Shown piece by piece: positions 1 through 6,997 of a stretch of DNA of 18,256 nucleotides. Origin of the DNA: Acidimicrobiaceae bacterium. GTDB lineage: Bacteria; Actinomycetota; Acidimicrobiia; Acidimicrobiales; RAAP-2. Made by a program: the position numbers and the translations under genes. Location: the NCBI GenBank assembly GCA_003131665.1, contig PKWA01000132.1:50094-68349 (forward strand). The letters are read 5' to 3'. The stretch's first letter is position 1. Each line of letters begins with the position of its first letter. The notes under the pieces are model-generated. The model did not search any database and was not told the DNA's origin. It saw nothing but the letters and a program-made list of their open reading frames with translations.

Positions 1-511
1 CAAGATTGGCCAACGGCTCGTCGAGCAACAAGAGTTCTGGACGACTAATCAGCGCGTGTGCAATGAGAACCCGTTGCTGCTCTCCCCCCGAGAGCGCGCC
101 CACTCGGCTATCGGCAAATCGTGAGGCGTCAACATTTTCCAGCATCTGCTCAACCAAGGCCCACTGTTCTTTTGTGCGACGCGCGAAGCCGTAACGATCG
201 CCGTCGAGACCAAGCGCCACCAAGTCGCGCGCGCGCATTGGCACGTCGGGGTCGAGGACGACTTTTTGGGGCACGTAACCCAACGAACGACCTCGCCGAC
301 CGAGTGACTCCCCCGACACCCGGATCTCGCCCGCGTCTATGCGTTGAAGTCCCAGAACGGACCGCAGCAGCGTGGTCTTGCCGACTCCGTTGGAGCCGAT
401 CAGTCCAGTGAACTCCCCCTGGCGAATCTCGAACGAAACGTCGTCGAGGACGTTGCGTCCCGCGATCGAGACGCTGAGCCTTTCAACCTCTAAAACTGCG
501 TGATCGCTCAT
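1..511 (-). CDS. znuC: Zinc/manganese ABC transporter ATP-binding protein (ZnuC-like), cut by window edge
   Basis: Energises high-affinity uptake of a divalent metal (Zn or Mn) through a ZnuB-type permease that would lie beyond the left edge. About 170 N-terminal residues are visible, starting MSDHAVLEVERLSV. They contain Walker A GSNGVGKTT (39-47), a PQK Q-loop near 81, the ABC signature LSGGEQQR (140-147) and Walker B LLLLDEP (160-166); the D-loop region is just reached before the edge. The ATG overlaps the TGA of the upstream solute-binding gene as ATGA, so the two are translationally coupled in one operon. The family assignment rests mainly on that neighbour, because ATPases of metal, haem and cobalamin importers look alike over this segment. 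ATPase identity is near certain; the metal is inferred from the divergent Zur/Fur-type regulator. Confidence 0.9.
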   Translation of the reverse strand, partial: MSDHAVLEVERLSVSIAGRNVLDDVSFEIRQGEFTGLIGSNGVGKTTLLRSVLGLQRIDAGEIRVSGESLGRRGRSLGYVPQKVVLDPDVPMRARDLVALGLDGDRYGFARRTKEQWALVEQMLENVDASRFADSRVGALSGGEQQRVLIAHALISRPELLLLDEPLANL

Positions 512-1473
512 AAGACCTCCGTTGACGTCTGGTGGGCAACGGCTGCCACGATTGCCTTGACCTCGGCCGTCATCCAAGTTTGATAGTCATAGCCCGGAGT
601 GGGCATTGTCTCGTACACACCAACCACGGGTACGCCAGAGGACTGGGCAGTCGCTCGAATTGATGAGGTGAGCGAATCGACGACCTGCTCGTTGTAACAA
701 AAGACTTTCGCCTCGTGAGTGGTGAGGAACCCGTTCTCGAGGGTGATGTCTTCTGGCGCGGGGTCGACGCCGTTCATCACATCTGCCTGGAAGACGTAAG
801 GAGTAAGGATCTTGGCGCCCATTGCTTGAAGTAAGTAGTCCGCGACGGGTTCGGTGACGGCCACGGGCGTACCCACATACTCTTTCTTGAAGGCAGCAAT
901 GGCGTTACGCCATGGCCGCAATGACACATCAAAGGCGGTGAGTTTCGCCTCAAAGTAGGCCCGATGGCTCGGCTCGATCGTCGCGAGATCGTCGGCCAGT
1001 TTCTTGGCCACGGCGGGCATGGTGCGAGGGTCGTACCAGAGATGGGGGTTGGCCGTATCGGGATAACCGAGCAGGTCTTGGACGACGATGACCTTTCGTC
1101 GGGGATTGGGCGATGCGGACTCGATGCTGTTCATGAAGCTGTCGTAACCCACTCCATTTTGAACGATCAACTGTGCTCGGCCCACCGCCTCGGCGACGCT
1201 CGCGCTCGCTTCGAAGGTGTGGGGGTCGGTATTGGGATTGTCGAGGACTGACGAGACCGAAACGTACTTCCCGCCAATCTGGCTGATCACACTGGCGTAC
1301 TGGTTTTCCGCGCCCACCGCGTCAATCACGCCGGCTTTCGATCCAACCGAAGCGGCGAGAGATGAACAGTTGGCCAGGCAGAGTGCGGCCAACGACAACG
1401 CGGCGACGAGCGGCGCCAATCGACGCCTGCCTCTTCGAAAGGGCCCTCCGGAATGGATAGGTGAGACCGGCAC
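508..1473 (-). CDS. znuA: Metal ABC transporter solute-binding lipoprotein (ZnuA/TroA family)
   Basis: Captures Zn or Mn outside the membrane and delivers it to the ZnuBC importer. The 321-aa product has a basic N-terminus, a hydrophobic signal segment (about 20-35) and a lipobox-like LANC with Cys36; Asn at -1 is not canonical. TroA-family landmarks are DPHTFE (His85), NPHLWYDP (His144), VTEPVADYL (Glu208, where many relatives have His) and YETMPTPG (Glu288), the likely metal ligands. The His-rich loop of classical ZnuA is absent, so Mn specificity cannot be excluded. The start is GTG. A TAGTCT hexamer lies exactly 6 nt upstream, suggesting a leaderless transcript, and a Zur/Fur-like box lies directly upstream of that hexamer. 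The stop overlaps the start of the ATPase gene by 4 nt. Family call is firm; substrate is inferred. Confidence 0.9.
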   Translation of the reverse strand: MPVSPIHSGGPFRRGRRRLAPLVAALSLAALCLANCSSLAASVGSKAGVIDAVGAENQYASVISQIGGKYVSVSSVLDNPNTDPHTFEASASVAEAVGRAQLIVQNGVGYDSFMNSIESASPNPRRKVIVVQDLLGYPDTANPHLWYDPRTMPAVAKKLADDLATIEPSHRAYFEAKLTAFDVSLRPWRNAIAAFKKEYVGTPVAVTEPVADYLLQAMGAKILTPYVFQADVMNGVDPAPEDITLENGFLTTHEAKVFCYNEQVVDSLTSSIRATAQSSGVPVVGVYETMPTPGYDYQTWMTAEVKAIVAAVAHQTSTEVL

Positions 1474-1479
1474 GAAAAC

Positions 1480-1485
1480 AGACTA
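1480..1485 (-). promoter_or_regulatory. Leaderless-type -10 element of znuA
   Basis: On the minus strand TAGTCT fits the actinobacterial TAnnnT -10 consensus and is separated by 6 nt (GTTTTC) from the GTG start. A transcript would therefore begin at or next to the start codon. No Shine-Dalgarno sequence is present in front of the gene. Confidence 0.5.
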
Positions 1486-1488
1486 AAC

Positions 1489-1503
1489 TGAGAATGAGTC
1501 TCA
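1489..1503. promoter_or_regulatory. Candidate Zur/Fur operator between znuA and the Fur-family gene
   Basis: TGAGAATGAGTCTCA has the 7-1-7 inverted-repeat geometry of Fur-superfamily boxes, with 6 of 7 arm positions matching. The inner AATGAGTCTCATT (1493-1505) is a perfect palindrome. A second half-site TGAGAATG lies at 1511-1518, 22 bp from the first, about two helical turns. The box sits just upstream of the znuA -10 and just before a candidate rightward -10, so one bound repressor could shut both divergent promoters. Confidence 0.6.
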
Positions 1504-1504
1504 T

Positions 1505-1510
1505 TACAAT
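1505..1510 (+). promoter_or_regulatory. Candidate -10 element of the Fur/Zur-family gene
   Basis: TACAAT matches TAnnnT and lies immediately after the inverted repeat. It implies a transcription start near 1517 and a leader of about 85 nt before the ATG at 1602. No clear -35 is visible. The second TGAGAATG half-site covers the expected start point, consistent with autoregulation. Confidence 0.4.
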
Positions 1511-1601
1511 TGAGAATGCCAACGAAGCCACCGTTGCTCTGGGGTCACCTCGGAATCGAAAAGTCCACCTCGCCCACAGGGCCTGACTGAAAGCAGAAGC
1601 C

Positions 1602-2054
1602 ATGTCCTCCCTAGGGTCAATCGATACTCTTCACGAACTCGTCGAGGTCCATCTTCGCCGAGTCGACCAGCGCTACACGTCGGGGCGCCGCGCGACTGTT
1701 GAACTTCTGGCATCGTTCGGACAACCGATGAGTATCTCGGACATCGCCCTAGCGGATCCCGAGATACCCCGGAGTTCCGCGTATCGTCATCTCTCCGATC
1801 TTCAAAGTGCGGGCGTGGTTCGACGCCTTGCCGTCGGCGACGAGTTCGCACGCTTTGAATTGACCGAGGACTTGACCCACCACCATCATCATCTGTTGTG
1901 CACGTCCTGTGGTCAGGTCATTGACGTCACGCCCAGCCCCGCCTTTGAGCGAACCGTGGCCGTCATGGTCAAGGAGCTCACCGTCCAACAGGGCTTTCGA
2001 GCCATCTCTCACGCGTTGGACGTCGCGGGACACTGCGAGAACTGCCAGAAATAA
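1602..2054 (+). CDS. Fur-family metal-responsive repressor, probably Zur
   Basis: A 150-aa DNA-binding repressor of the Fur superfamily, of normal length. The winged-helix part spans about residues 20-85, with recognition-helix sequence PRSSAYRHLSDLQSAG (56-71). The dimerisation and metal half holds HHHHH (93-97), LLCTSCGQVIDV with Cys100 and Cys103, and a C-terminal GHCENCQK with Cys145 and Cys148. The two CxxC pairs are the structural Zn site typical of Fur/Zur proteins. It is divergent from the metal-uptake operon and shares an intergenic region with a Fur-type box, so Zur-like control of znuA is the simplest reading. Fur (iron) or Mur (manganese) cannot be separated by sequence alone. The ATG is preceded by only a weak purine stretch. 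Confidence 0.9.
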   Translation: MSSLGSIDTLHELVEVHLRRVDQRYTSGRRATVELLASFGQPMSISDIALADPEIPRSSAYRHLSDLQSAGVVRRLAVGDEFARFELTEDLTHHHHHLLCTSCGQVIDVTPSPAFERTVAVMVKELTVQQGFRAISHALDVAGHCENCQK

Positions 2055-2096
2055 AATCGGTGGATTACTTGCGCTGATTCTCTCAGGGATCAAGTT

Positions 2097-2136
2097 CGTG
2101 TGACGCGAGTGTACGAAAATCGATCGAAGTCACACG
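2097..2136. terminator. Inverted repeat between convergent genes, possible bidirectional terminator
   Basis: Perfect 8-bp arms CGTGTGAC (2097-2104) and GTCACACG (2129-2136) enclose a 24-nt loop. They lie between the Fur-family gene and the convergent GGDEF-EAL gene, and the right arm contains the latter's stop codon. The loop is long and no U-tract follows on either strand, so intrinsic termination is only possible, not shown. Confidence 0.3.
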
Positions 2137-4634
2137 TTCGCAATAAAAGGGGGACGCACAATGGGCGTGAGATCCTCACGATCGATGCGAAGCGTTCCGT
2201 GTTCAGTGTTCTCGAAGAACTCTTGCAAGGCTTCAAGATTTAACGGTCTCGAGAAAAGGAATCCCTGCCCGAACTTGACATCCATTGCTTGCAGCGCTTG
2301 CAACTCCGAACTTTGTTCGATCCCTTCGGCAACCGTCTCGAGATTGAGTGCCTGAGCGATTTGCACGAAGACCTTCACGAGGGCCAGCGAATCAGCGGAT
2401 TCAACAATCTTCGACACGAATGAACGATCGATCTTCAAAATGTCGACTGGAAGTCGTTTGAGATACGCCAGCGAGGAGTAGCCAGTGCCAAAGTCATCGA
2501 TGGCAATCCGCACGCCCAATGTCTTTAAGAGCGTGAGATTGGTGATCGCTCGCTCGTCGTTCTGCAAGAGCACCGTTTCCGTAAGTTCCAAGATGAGCAG
2601 ATTGGGATCGAAGCCGCTGACGACCAGCGCGAGCTTGACGTCGTCGATGAAGCGGTCCAGCATGAGTTGCTTGGAGGACACGTTGACCGAGACGGCGATC
2701 TGGTGGCCCTCGCGAAGCCACGCGGCACCGTGTCGACACGCCTCTTCGAGAACCCACGCGCCGACGGGGACGATGAGTCCGCTCATCTCGAGTTCGGGAA
2801 TGAATTCGGCGGGCTCGACGACGCCGCGACCTGGATGTTGCCAGCGCAGCAACGATTCGACGCCCGAGCACACATTCGTGTGAAGGTCCATCACCGGCTG
2901 GTAGAGGATGAAGAACTCGTTCTTGTCCATGGCGTCGCGCAAGTCCAATGACAGATCTCGGTGCAGTTGAACCGAGACTTTCATCGGCGGAGTAAAGATG
3001 ACCGCGCAGTGCTTGCCCAGGGCCTTCGCCTGGTAGAGAGCGATGTCGGCGTCTCGTAACAGATCGTCTGGCGAGTGACGGTCACCTTCCGCCACGCCAA
3101 TGCTCGCCGACACGGACAGTGGGAGGTCACTGTCGGGAATTAGGAATGGCAGCTCCAGCAGTTCGAGGACTCGATTGGCGACCACTTGAGCCCCTTCGGA
3201 CAGCGAGACGCCTTCGACCAAGAGAATGAATTCGTCGCCGCCCAGTCGTCCGACCGTGTCCCCTTCACGAAGCGCCGTGAGAAGTCGCTCGCCGACGGCC
3301 GTGAGGAGCTGATCACCCGCTTGGTGTCCCAGCGTGTCGTTAATGTCCTTAAAGTCATCGAGGTCAATGAACAATGCTGCCGCAGAGGTGTGGCTGCGTC
3401 GCGCCCGCGCCATCATCTGTTCGGTCCGGTCGAGGATCAGCGACCGATTCGGCAGTCCGGTGAGCGGGTCGTGTAGTGCTTGGTAGCGAAGTTCGTCGGT
3501 GCGTTCGTGCACCAGTGCCATGGCCCGAGCCCGCCCCGTGCTCAAGGCTATGACGAGCGCACTCATCAAAATGCTCAACAACACCCCCGCAATCAAAAGC
3601 GCGCGGGCCGACCCGTTAGAAAGGATTCCTCCTCCGGCGACGGTGCTGGACGTGATTACCGTCCAACCGTTATGGAGATTGATCGTGTCAGTATCGGCGC
3701 CTGCGGGAGCCTTCCCTCCTTGAAAGATGACCTTTGACTTCGCGCCGCCGAATCTCAGGACCACCGCCGTGCCCGGGTGATCTTCGAGTGCCGTAGAGAG
3801 ATCGACGCCAGGCACGAGCAACATGCCGACCCAGCCAATGAAGGCCGACTGGCGTCCAGCAGCAGTCTTCGGGGTCTTTCCCCCACGGTACGTCGGTACC
3901 GACAGCGAGAGGATCTTCACGTGCTGAAAACTCAACGGCGCCAGCGAGGGTCGCGACTCGACTCCCGTCGGCTGCAGCACTTGTCCCGCGGGACCGGTGC
4001 AGTAGTCGTAACCTCGCGGCAGGCTCACGCTGGCGTTTCGAAACAGCCCGAGCGAGGCGAAACAGTATGAATCGCGTTTGCCCGGGGGAACGATGGTGAA
4101 CGGGCCAGTTGAGTGCCACCCCACCTGCGAACCTTCCGCTTGACGGGCAATGAAGGCCGGCACTTGGGAAGCGAGCACGATTTGGACCAGACCAATACCT
4201 TCCAGTTGGGGGTATCGACTCATCGCTCCAATGCTGTGCGCCCACGCAAGAAACCCGGTTTCCCCGCCTTTCGGAGCGTACTCAATGTGTGCTTGCGCAG
4301 CCAAGACCAAATCGTTCTCATGCTGCAGTGCCAACTTGAGCGTGCCGGCAATCTCGTTCGAAGCCAGGGTGGAATTGGCCTCGGACTCTCGTTGTGCACT
4401 TTTGGCCGCACCGTTGGCCAAGAAAAATGAGCCAGCGGTACCAGCAACTAAGAGCCACGCGGCGACCGTCAACCAGAGGCGCGACTTCGCGACCGGTCGA
4501 TGAACCCCGGTCGATTTCAATTTCGGTGCACTAGCAATGCCAAATAATGGTGACGCCAATCTCCAAGGGTCGTCGCGCCGAACCACAGTACGGAGCCAGT
4601 CCCTCAACCTCGCGAAACCGCGTGAACTGGCCAT
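2130..4634 (-). CDS. Membrane CHASE-GGDEF-EAL cyclic-di-GMP protein
   Basis: An 834-aa sensor likely to make or break cyclic di-GMP. Membrane segments at about 53-74 and 344-366 bracket an extracytoplasmic region resembling a CHASE ligand-binding domain (about 95-300). A short linker leads to the GGDEF domain: DPLTGLPNR at 389-397, intact GGDEF at 465-469, and an RxxD inhibitory I-site (REGD, 456-459) at the standard five-residue spacing. The EAL domain follows (about 560-810). Its signature reads ESL (593-595), keeping the metal-binding Glu, and DDFGTGYSS (713-721), KIDRSF (734-739), EGIEQ (770-774) and GQGFLFSRP (789-797) are intact. Both activities are therefore plausible. It converges on the Fur-family gene. 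TAGGTT lies 6 nt before the ATG, again a leaderless arrangement. The exact signal sensed is unknown. Confidence 0.92.
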   Translation of the reverse strand: MASSRGFARLRDWLRTVVRRDDPWRLASPLFGIASAPKLKSTGVHRPVAKSRLWLTVAAWLLVAGTAGSFFLANGAAKSAQRESEANSTLASNEIAGTLKLALQHENDLVLAAQAHIEYAPKGGETGFLAWAHSIGAMSRYPQLEGIGLVQIVLASQVPAFIARQAEGSQVGWHSTGPFTIVPPGKRDSYCFASLGLFRNASVSLPRGYDYCTGPAGQVLQPTGVESRPSLAPLSFQHVKILSLSVPTYRGGKTPKTAAGRQSAFIGWVGMLLVPGVDLSTALEDHPGTAVVLRFGGAKSKVIFQGGKAPAGADTDTINLHNGWTVITSSTVAGGGILSNGSARALLIAGVLLSILMSALVIALSTGRARAMALVHERTDELRYQALHDPLTGLPNRSLILDRTEQMMARARRSHTSAAALFIDLDDFKDINDTLGHQAGDQLLTAVGERLLTALREGDTVGRLGGDEFILLVEGVSLSEGAQVVANRVLELLELPFLIPDSDLPLSVSASIGVAEGDRHSPDDLLRDADIALYQAKALGKHCAVIFTPPMKVSVQLHRDLSLDLRDAMDKNEFFILYQPVMDLHTNVCSGVESLLRWQHPGRGVVEPAEFIPELEMSGLIVPVGAWVLEEACRHGAAWLREGHQIAVSVNVSSKQLMLDRFIDDVKLALVVSGFDPNLLILELTETVLLQNDERAITNLTLLKTLGVRIAIDDFGTGYSSLAYLKRLPVDILKIDRSFVSKIVESADSLALVKVFVQIAQALNLETVAEGIEQSSELQALQAMDVKFGQGFLFSRPLNLEALQEFFENTEHGTLRIDREDLTPIVRPPFIANV

Positions 4635-4640
4635 ATCTAG

Positions 4641-4646
4641 AACCTA
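4641..4646 (-). promoter_or_regulatory. Leaderless-type -10 element of the GGDEF-EAL gene
   Basis: On the minus strand TAGGTT is followed by 6 nt (CTAGAT) and then the ATG. This is the same geometry as at znuA and the enoyl-CoA hydratase gene. No Shine-Dalgarno sequence is seen. Confidence 0.5.
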
Positions 4647-4924
4647 CGGGTCGCACCAGACTTGACATCGGGCAACGGCTTTACTGGGCCTAGTTCAAAC
4701 GGACGTTCTTTCGTAGTAAAGGTACCTCATTCACTGCGTAAACCCTGGTCGCAAACTTGGCCCCTGATCAACACCGACTGGCGTCCCAGTTATCGTTCTT
4801 GTCGCTCGCGCTCATTCCTGAGCACAACTAAGACGCTTCAAAGGAGCCGCACCTGCGCTAAAGCTCGTTTCGTCCTAAATCCAACTTTCGCTACCTACTC
4901 TTTCGCTTCTCTCAATCAACTCAA

Positions 4925-4942
4925 CGCCGACAAAACTCGGCG
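4925..4942 (-). terminator. Short hairpin downstream of the PNPOx-family gene
   Basis: CGCCGA-CAAAAC-TCGGCG is a perfect 6-bp stem with a 6-nt loop, about 75 bp beyond the stop of the leftward PNPOx gene. There is no U-tract, so it is at best a weak terminator or an mRNA 3' end stabiliser. Confidence 0.3.
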
Positions 4943-5016
4943 CCTCAGAGACGATGGGCCAGGAGAACTTCGCCCCGCTCGGCCACGGCATTTCGTTGAC
5001 CTCGCATTACGTAGCG

Positions 5017-5574
5017 CTACTGACTGTCGAGGCCCATGAGGTCATCGATGCTGCGCTGATTTTTTTCGGACCAATAGTCACGTATTCCGGACACGCCCTT
5101 GCGGTTGGCCCATTGCTCCATGGTCGGGCGATGATCCTCAAAGTTCATCAGGGGCACCCCGAAGCCACACGAGTCCGAGATCCGCTCAACCTCAACAAGA
5201 ATGATCGAGCGAACTCCCACACCAGACGCTCCAGGAAACAGTTCCGCGAGAGTGTCGAACTCCGGAGCATCCCTCACCACGCTCCGGCCTACTCCGTGGA
5301 GTCTGACAATCCGTGGAGGTCCGCTGAAGGCGCAGAACATGACCACGATGCGTCCGTTTTCGCGAAGATGGGCAATCGTCTCAATTCCGCTCCCCGTCTG
5401 ATCGAGATACGCGACGCTTTGAGGTCCGCGTACCGCGAACTCCTTTCGATTGCCCTTCGGCGAACAGTTGAGTAAACCTTCGTGCGAAAGAGGGGCCGTT
5501 GAAATGAAGAACACGGGTTGGGCGACCAGCCATTCGGCAAGGGGACCATCGATTTGCTGAAAGGTCTTTCCCAC
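5017..5574 (-). CDS. Pyridoxamine 5'-phosphate oxidase-family protein (putative PNPOx fold)
   Basis: Probably a soluble flavin- or F420-binding split-barrel protein of the general PNPOx superfamily; its substrate is unknown. Recognisable family text includes VFFISTAPL (21-29), NCSPKG (36-41), VAYLDQTGSGIETIAHL (54-70) and NGRIVVMFCAFSGPPRIVRLHG (73-94). The GTG start at 5574 gives 185 aa and an N-terminus beginning V-GKTF, where relatives usually begin M-KTF. CATAAT, one base from the ideal -10, lies exactly 6 nt upstream, supporting a leaderless start here. The open frame extends 12 codons further to a GTG at 5610, with no ribosome site. This is not the pathway enzyme PdxH by sequence. It stands alone beside tRNA-Cys. 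Confidence 0.85.
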   Translation of the reverse strand: MGKTFQQIDGPLAEWLVAQPVFFISTAPLSHEGLLNCSPKGNRKEFAVRGPQSVAYLDQTGSGIETIAHLRENGRIVVMFCAFSGPPRIVRLHGVGRSVVRDAPEFDTLAELFPGASGVGVRSIILVEVERISDSCGFGVPLMNFEDHRPTMEQWANRKGVSGIRDYWSEKNQRSIDDLMGLDSQ

Positions 5575-5580
5575 GTCTCC

Positions 5581-5586
5581 ATTATG
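5581..5586 (-). promoter_or_regulatory. Leaderless-type -10 element of the PNPOx-family gene
   Basis: On the minus strand CATAAT is one mismatch from TATAAT and is followed by GGAGAC and then GTG (5574). The 6-nt spacing matches the other leaderless candidates here. GGAG is only 2 nt from the GTG, too close to act as a normal Shine-Dalgarno site. Confidence 0.45.
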
Positions 5587-5665
5587 ACGTCTCGCCACCA
5601 CGCCAAGCACCGCTTAGGAGAGACCCCGACTCCGAAGTGGCCTCGAATTCTCATGCAAATCTTCG

Positions 5666-5737
5666 AGGCGGCGTCCGGATTCGAACCGGAGTACGGGGCT
5701 TTGCAGGCCCCTGCCTAAACCACTCGGCCACGCCGCC
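5666..5737 (-). tRNA. tRNA-Cys (anticodon GCA)
   Basis: The minus strand folds as a complete cloverleaf. The acceptor stem is GGCGGCG/CGCCGCC, the D-stem GCC/GGC, the anticodon stem GGGGC/GCCCC with loop CTGCAAA (anticodon GCA), and the T-arm TCCGG-TTCGAAT-CCGGA. Position 73 is U, the discriminator expected for tRNA-Cys. The 3' CCA is not encoded. Its 3' end faces the lower-GC left part of the window, and base composition changes across it. Confidence 0.96.
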
Positions 5738-5748
5738 GCAAGGAGGCG

Positions 5749-5754
5749 AGCCTA
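5749..5754 (-). promoter_or_regulatory. Possible -10 element of tRNA-Cys
   Basis: TAGGCT on the minus strand fits TAnnnT and lies 11 nt before the mature 5' end of the tRNA, leaving room for a short leader removed by RNase P. No clear -35 is visible. Confidence 0.3.
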
Positions 5755-5864
5755 TCGAATCCGGCTCCTCTTCCTGAAGGGGTTGGTGCAGGCTCGGTGT
5801 GAGATCGGGGCTGGCTAAACGGGGGCCGGACAGCCTCCAGCAGCGTCCACCGGGGCCGTCGATC

Positions 5865-5930
5865 GTCACCGGTGACAGAGAGGATCGCCGCCCGTCAGAC
5901 CGAGACGCACGGCCCGGGCACCCGCGGGTG
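5865..5930. promoter_or_regulatory. Two perfect 12-bp palindromes upstream of the glycosyltransferase
   Basis: GTCACCGGTGAC (5865-5876) and CACCCGCGGGTG (5919-5930) are each perfectly self-complementary. They are 54 bp apart centre to centre, and the second ends 13 bp before the ATG. The 206-bp region 5738-5943 contains no gene. They could be repressor sites, but their sequences differ and GC-rich DNA gives such palindromes by chance fairly often. Confidence 0.3.
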
Positions 5931-5943
5931 GTTGAATCGGGCC

Positions 5944-6972
5944 ATGCGGATCGCCCTCATCGCCCCTCCGTGGACACCGATCCCTCCCCCCCTGTACGGA
6001 GGGATCGAACTCGTTGTCGACCAGATGGCGCGTGGGCTCGTCGCCGCCGGCCACGATGTCACCCTCTTCACAACGGGCGACTCCACCTGCCCGGTACCGA
6101 AGCGATGGGCCCTCGAACACGCCGAAGGTATGCGCATCGGTATGGCCGTCCCCGAGCTGCGCCACGTGATCCACGCCTATGGCGCGGTGGCCGATCATGA
6201 CGTGGTCCACGACCACACGGTGATGGGTCCGTTCTACTCCGAGCGCTTCCTGGGCCTACCGGTAGTCACGACCATCCACGGACCGTTCAACGACGAGCTC
6301 ACGGACCTGTACTCAGCCCTCGGGACCCGGGTCCCCATCATCGCCATCTCCCACGCACAGCAGCGGGCCGCGCCGGACGTCCCCATCAGAAGGGTCATCC
6401 ATCACGGGCTCGACGCCTCGGCCTTTCCCTTCGGCGACGGCGGGGGCGACGCTGACGGCGAATACCTCGTCTTCCTGGGGCGCATGTCAGCCGACAAGGG
6501 AGCCCATCGGGCCATCGAGATCGCCCGCGCCGCCGGGTTCCGGGTCCTCATGGCGGCCAAGATGCGAGAGCCTTGGGAGCGCGCCTACTTCGACCGGCAG
6601 GTGGCTCCCCTACTCGGCTCCGACGCCGTCTACCTCGGGGAGGTCCCTCACGAGCGCAAGGTCGAGCTCCTGGCCAATGCCCGCGCCATGTTGTTCCCCA
6701 TCCGCTGGAACGAGCCGTTCGGCATGGTGATGCTCGAAGCGATGGCCTGCGGGACGCCGGTTCTGGCCTTCCGTGAGGGGGCGGCCCCCGAGGTGATCGA
6801 CGATGGAACGACCGGCTTTCTCTGTGACGACGACGGCGCCATGGTCGAGGCCCTCGGACGACTCGGGGAACTACGACGAGAAGACTGCCGGGCGGCGGTG
6901 GAGGGCTACTTCTCCACCGAGCGGATGGTGGCCGAACACGTGGAGCTCTACGAGGAGCTGGCCAAGTCCTGA
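5944..6972 (+). CDS. GT4-family glycosyltransferase
   Basis: A cytoplasmic retaining glycosyltransferase of the GT-B fold that transfers a sugar from a nucleotide-sugar donor; the acceptor is unknown. The 342-aa product starts MRIALIAPPW with the glycine-rich loop PPLYGGIELVV (15-25), typical of GT4. The N-terminal domain includes VVHDHT (87-92) and TTIHGPF (109-115). The C-terminal donor domain begins near FLGRMSADKG (177-186) and has the EX7E motif in EPFGMVMLE (Glu257 and Glu265) followed by MACGTPVLAF. The ATG at 5944 is chosen because the family begins there; the frame stays open to 5872. A weak TTGAAT hexamer sits 6 nt upstream. Convergent neighbour is a small membrane protein. Compatible-solute, glycolipid or polysaccharide roles are all possible. 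Confidence 0.9.
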   Translation: MRIALIAPPWTPIPPPLYGGIELVVDQMARGLVAAGHDVTLFTTGDSTCPVPKRWALEHAEGMRIGMAVPELRHVIHAYGAVADHDVVHDHTVMGPFYSERFLGLPVVTTIHGPFNDELTDLYSALGTRVPIIAISHAQQRAAPDVPIRRVIHHGLDASAFPFGDGGGDADGEYLVFLGRMSADKGAHRAIEIARAAGFRVLMAAKMREPWERAYFDRQVAPLLGSDAVYLGEVPHERKVELLANARAMLFPIRWNEPFGMVMLEAMACGTPVLAFREGAAPEVIDDGTTGFLCDDDGAMVEALGRLGELRREDCRAAVEGYFSTERMVAEHVELYEELAKS

Positions 6973-6997
6973 GGCCAGGACGAGCGGAAATGACCCG

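Larger units (their letters stand above)
4635..5016. other. Gene-free stretch of about 380 bp
   Basis: No convincing gene is seen. The only sizeable rightward reading frame (4662-5039) is rich in Ser and Arg, matches no family I know and runs antisense into the end of the PNPOx gene. The stretch holds the promoter of the leftward GGDEF-EAL gene, a small hairpin ACTGG-CGTC-CCAGT at 4777-4790, a pyrimidine-rich run at about 4880-4925, and a second hairpin at 4925-4942. A small RNA is possible but unsupported. Confidence 0.5.

Noticed and set aside
4777..4790. ACTGG-CGTC-CCAGT hairpin as an intrinsic terminator
   Set aside because: Only 5 bp, no adjacent gene end on that strand and no real U-tract.
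4662..5039. A 125-codon rightward open frame in the gene-free stretch
   Set aside because: Ser/Arg-rich text with no family resemblance, no ribosome site, and its end runs antisense through the PNPOx gene.
5872..5943. 24-codon N-terminal extension of the glycosyltransferase
   Set aside because: The family begins at MRIALIAPP; the extension is polar, unlike a signal, and crosses the palindromes.
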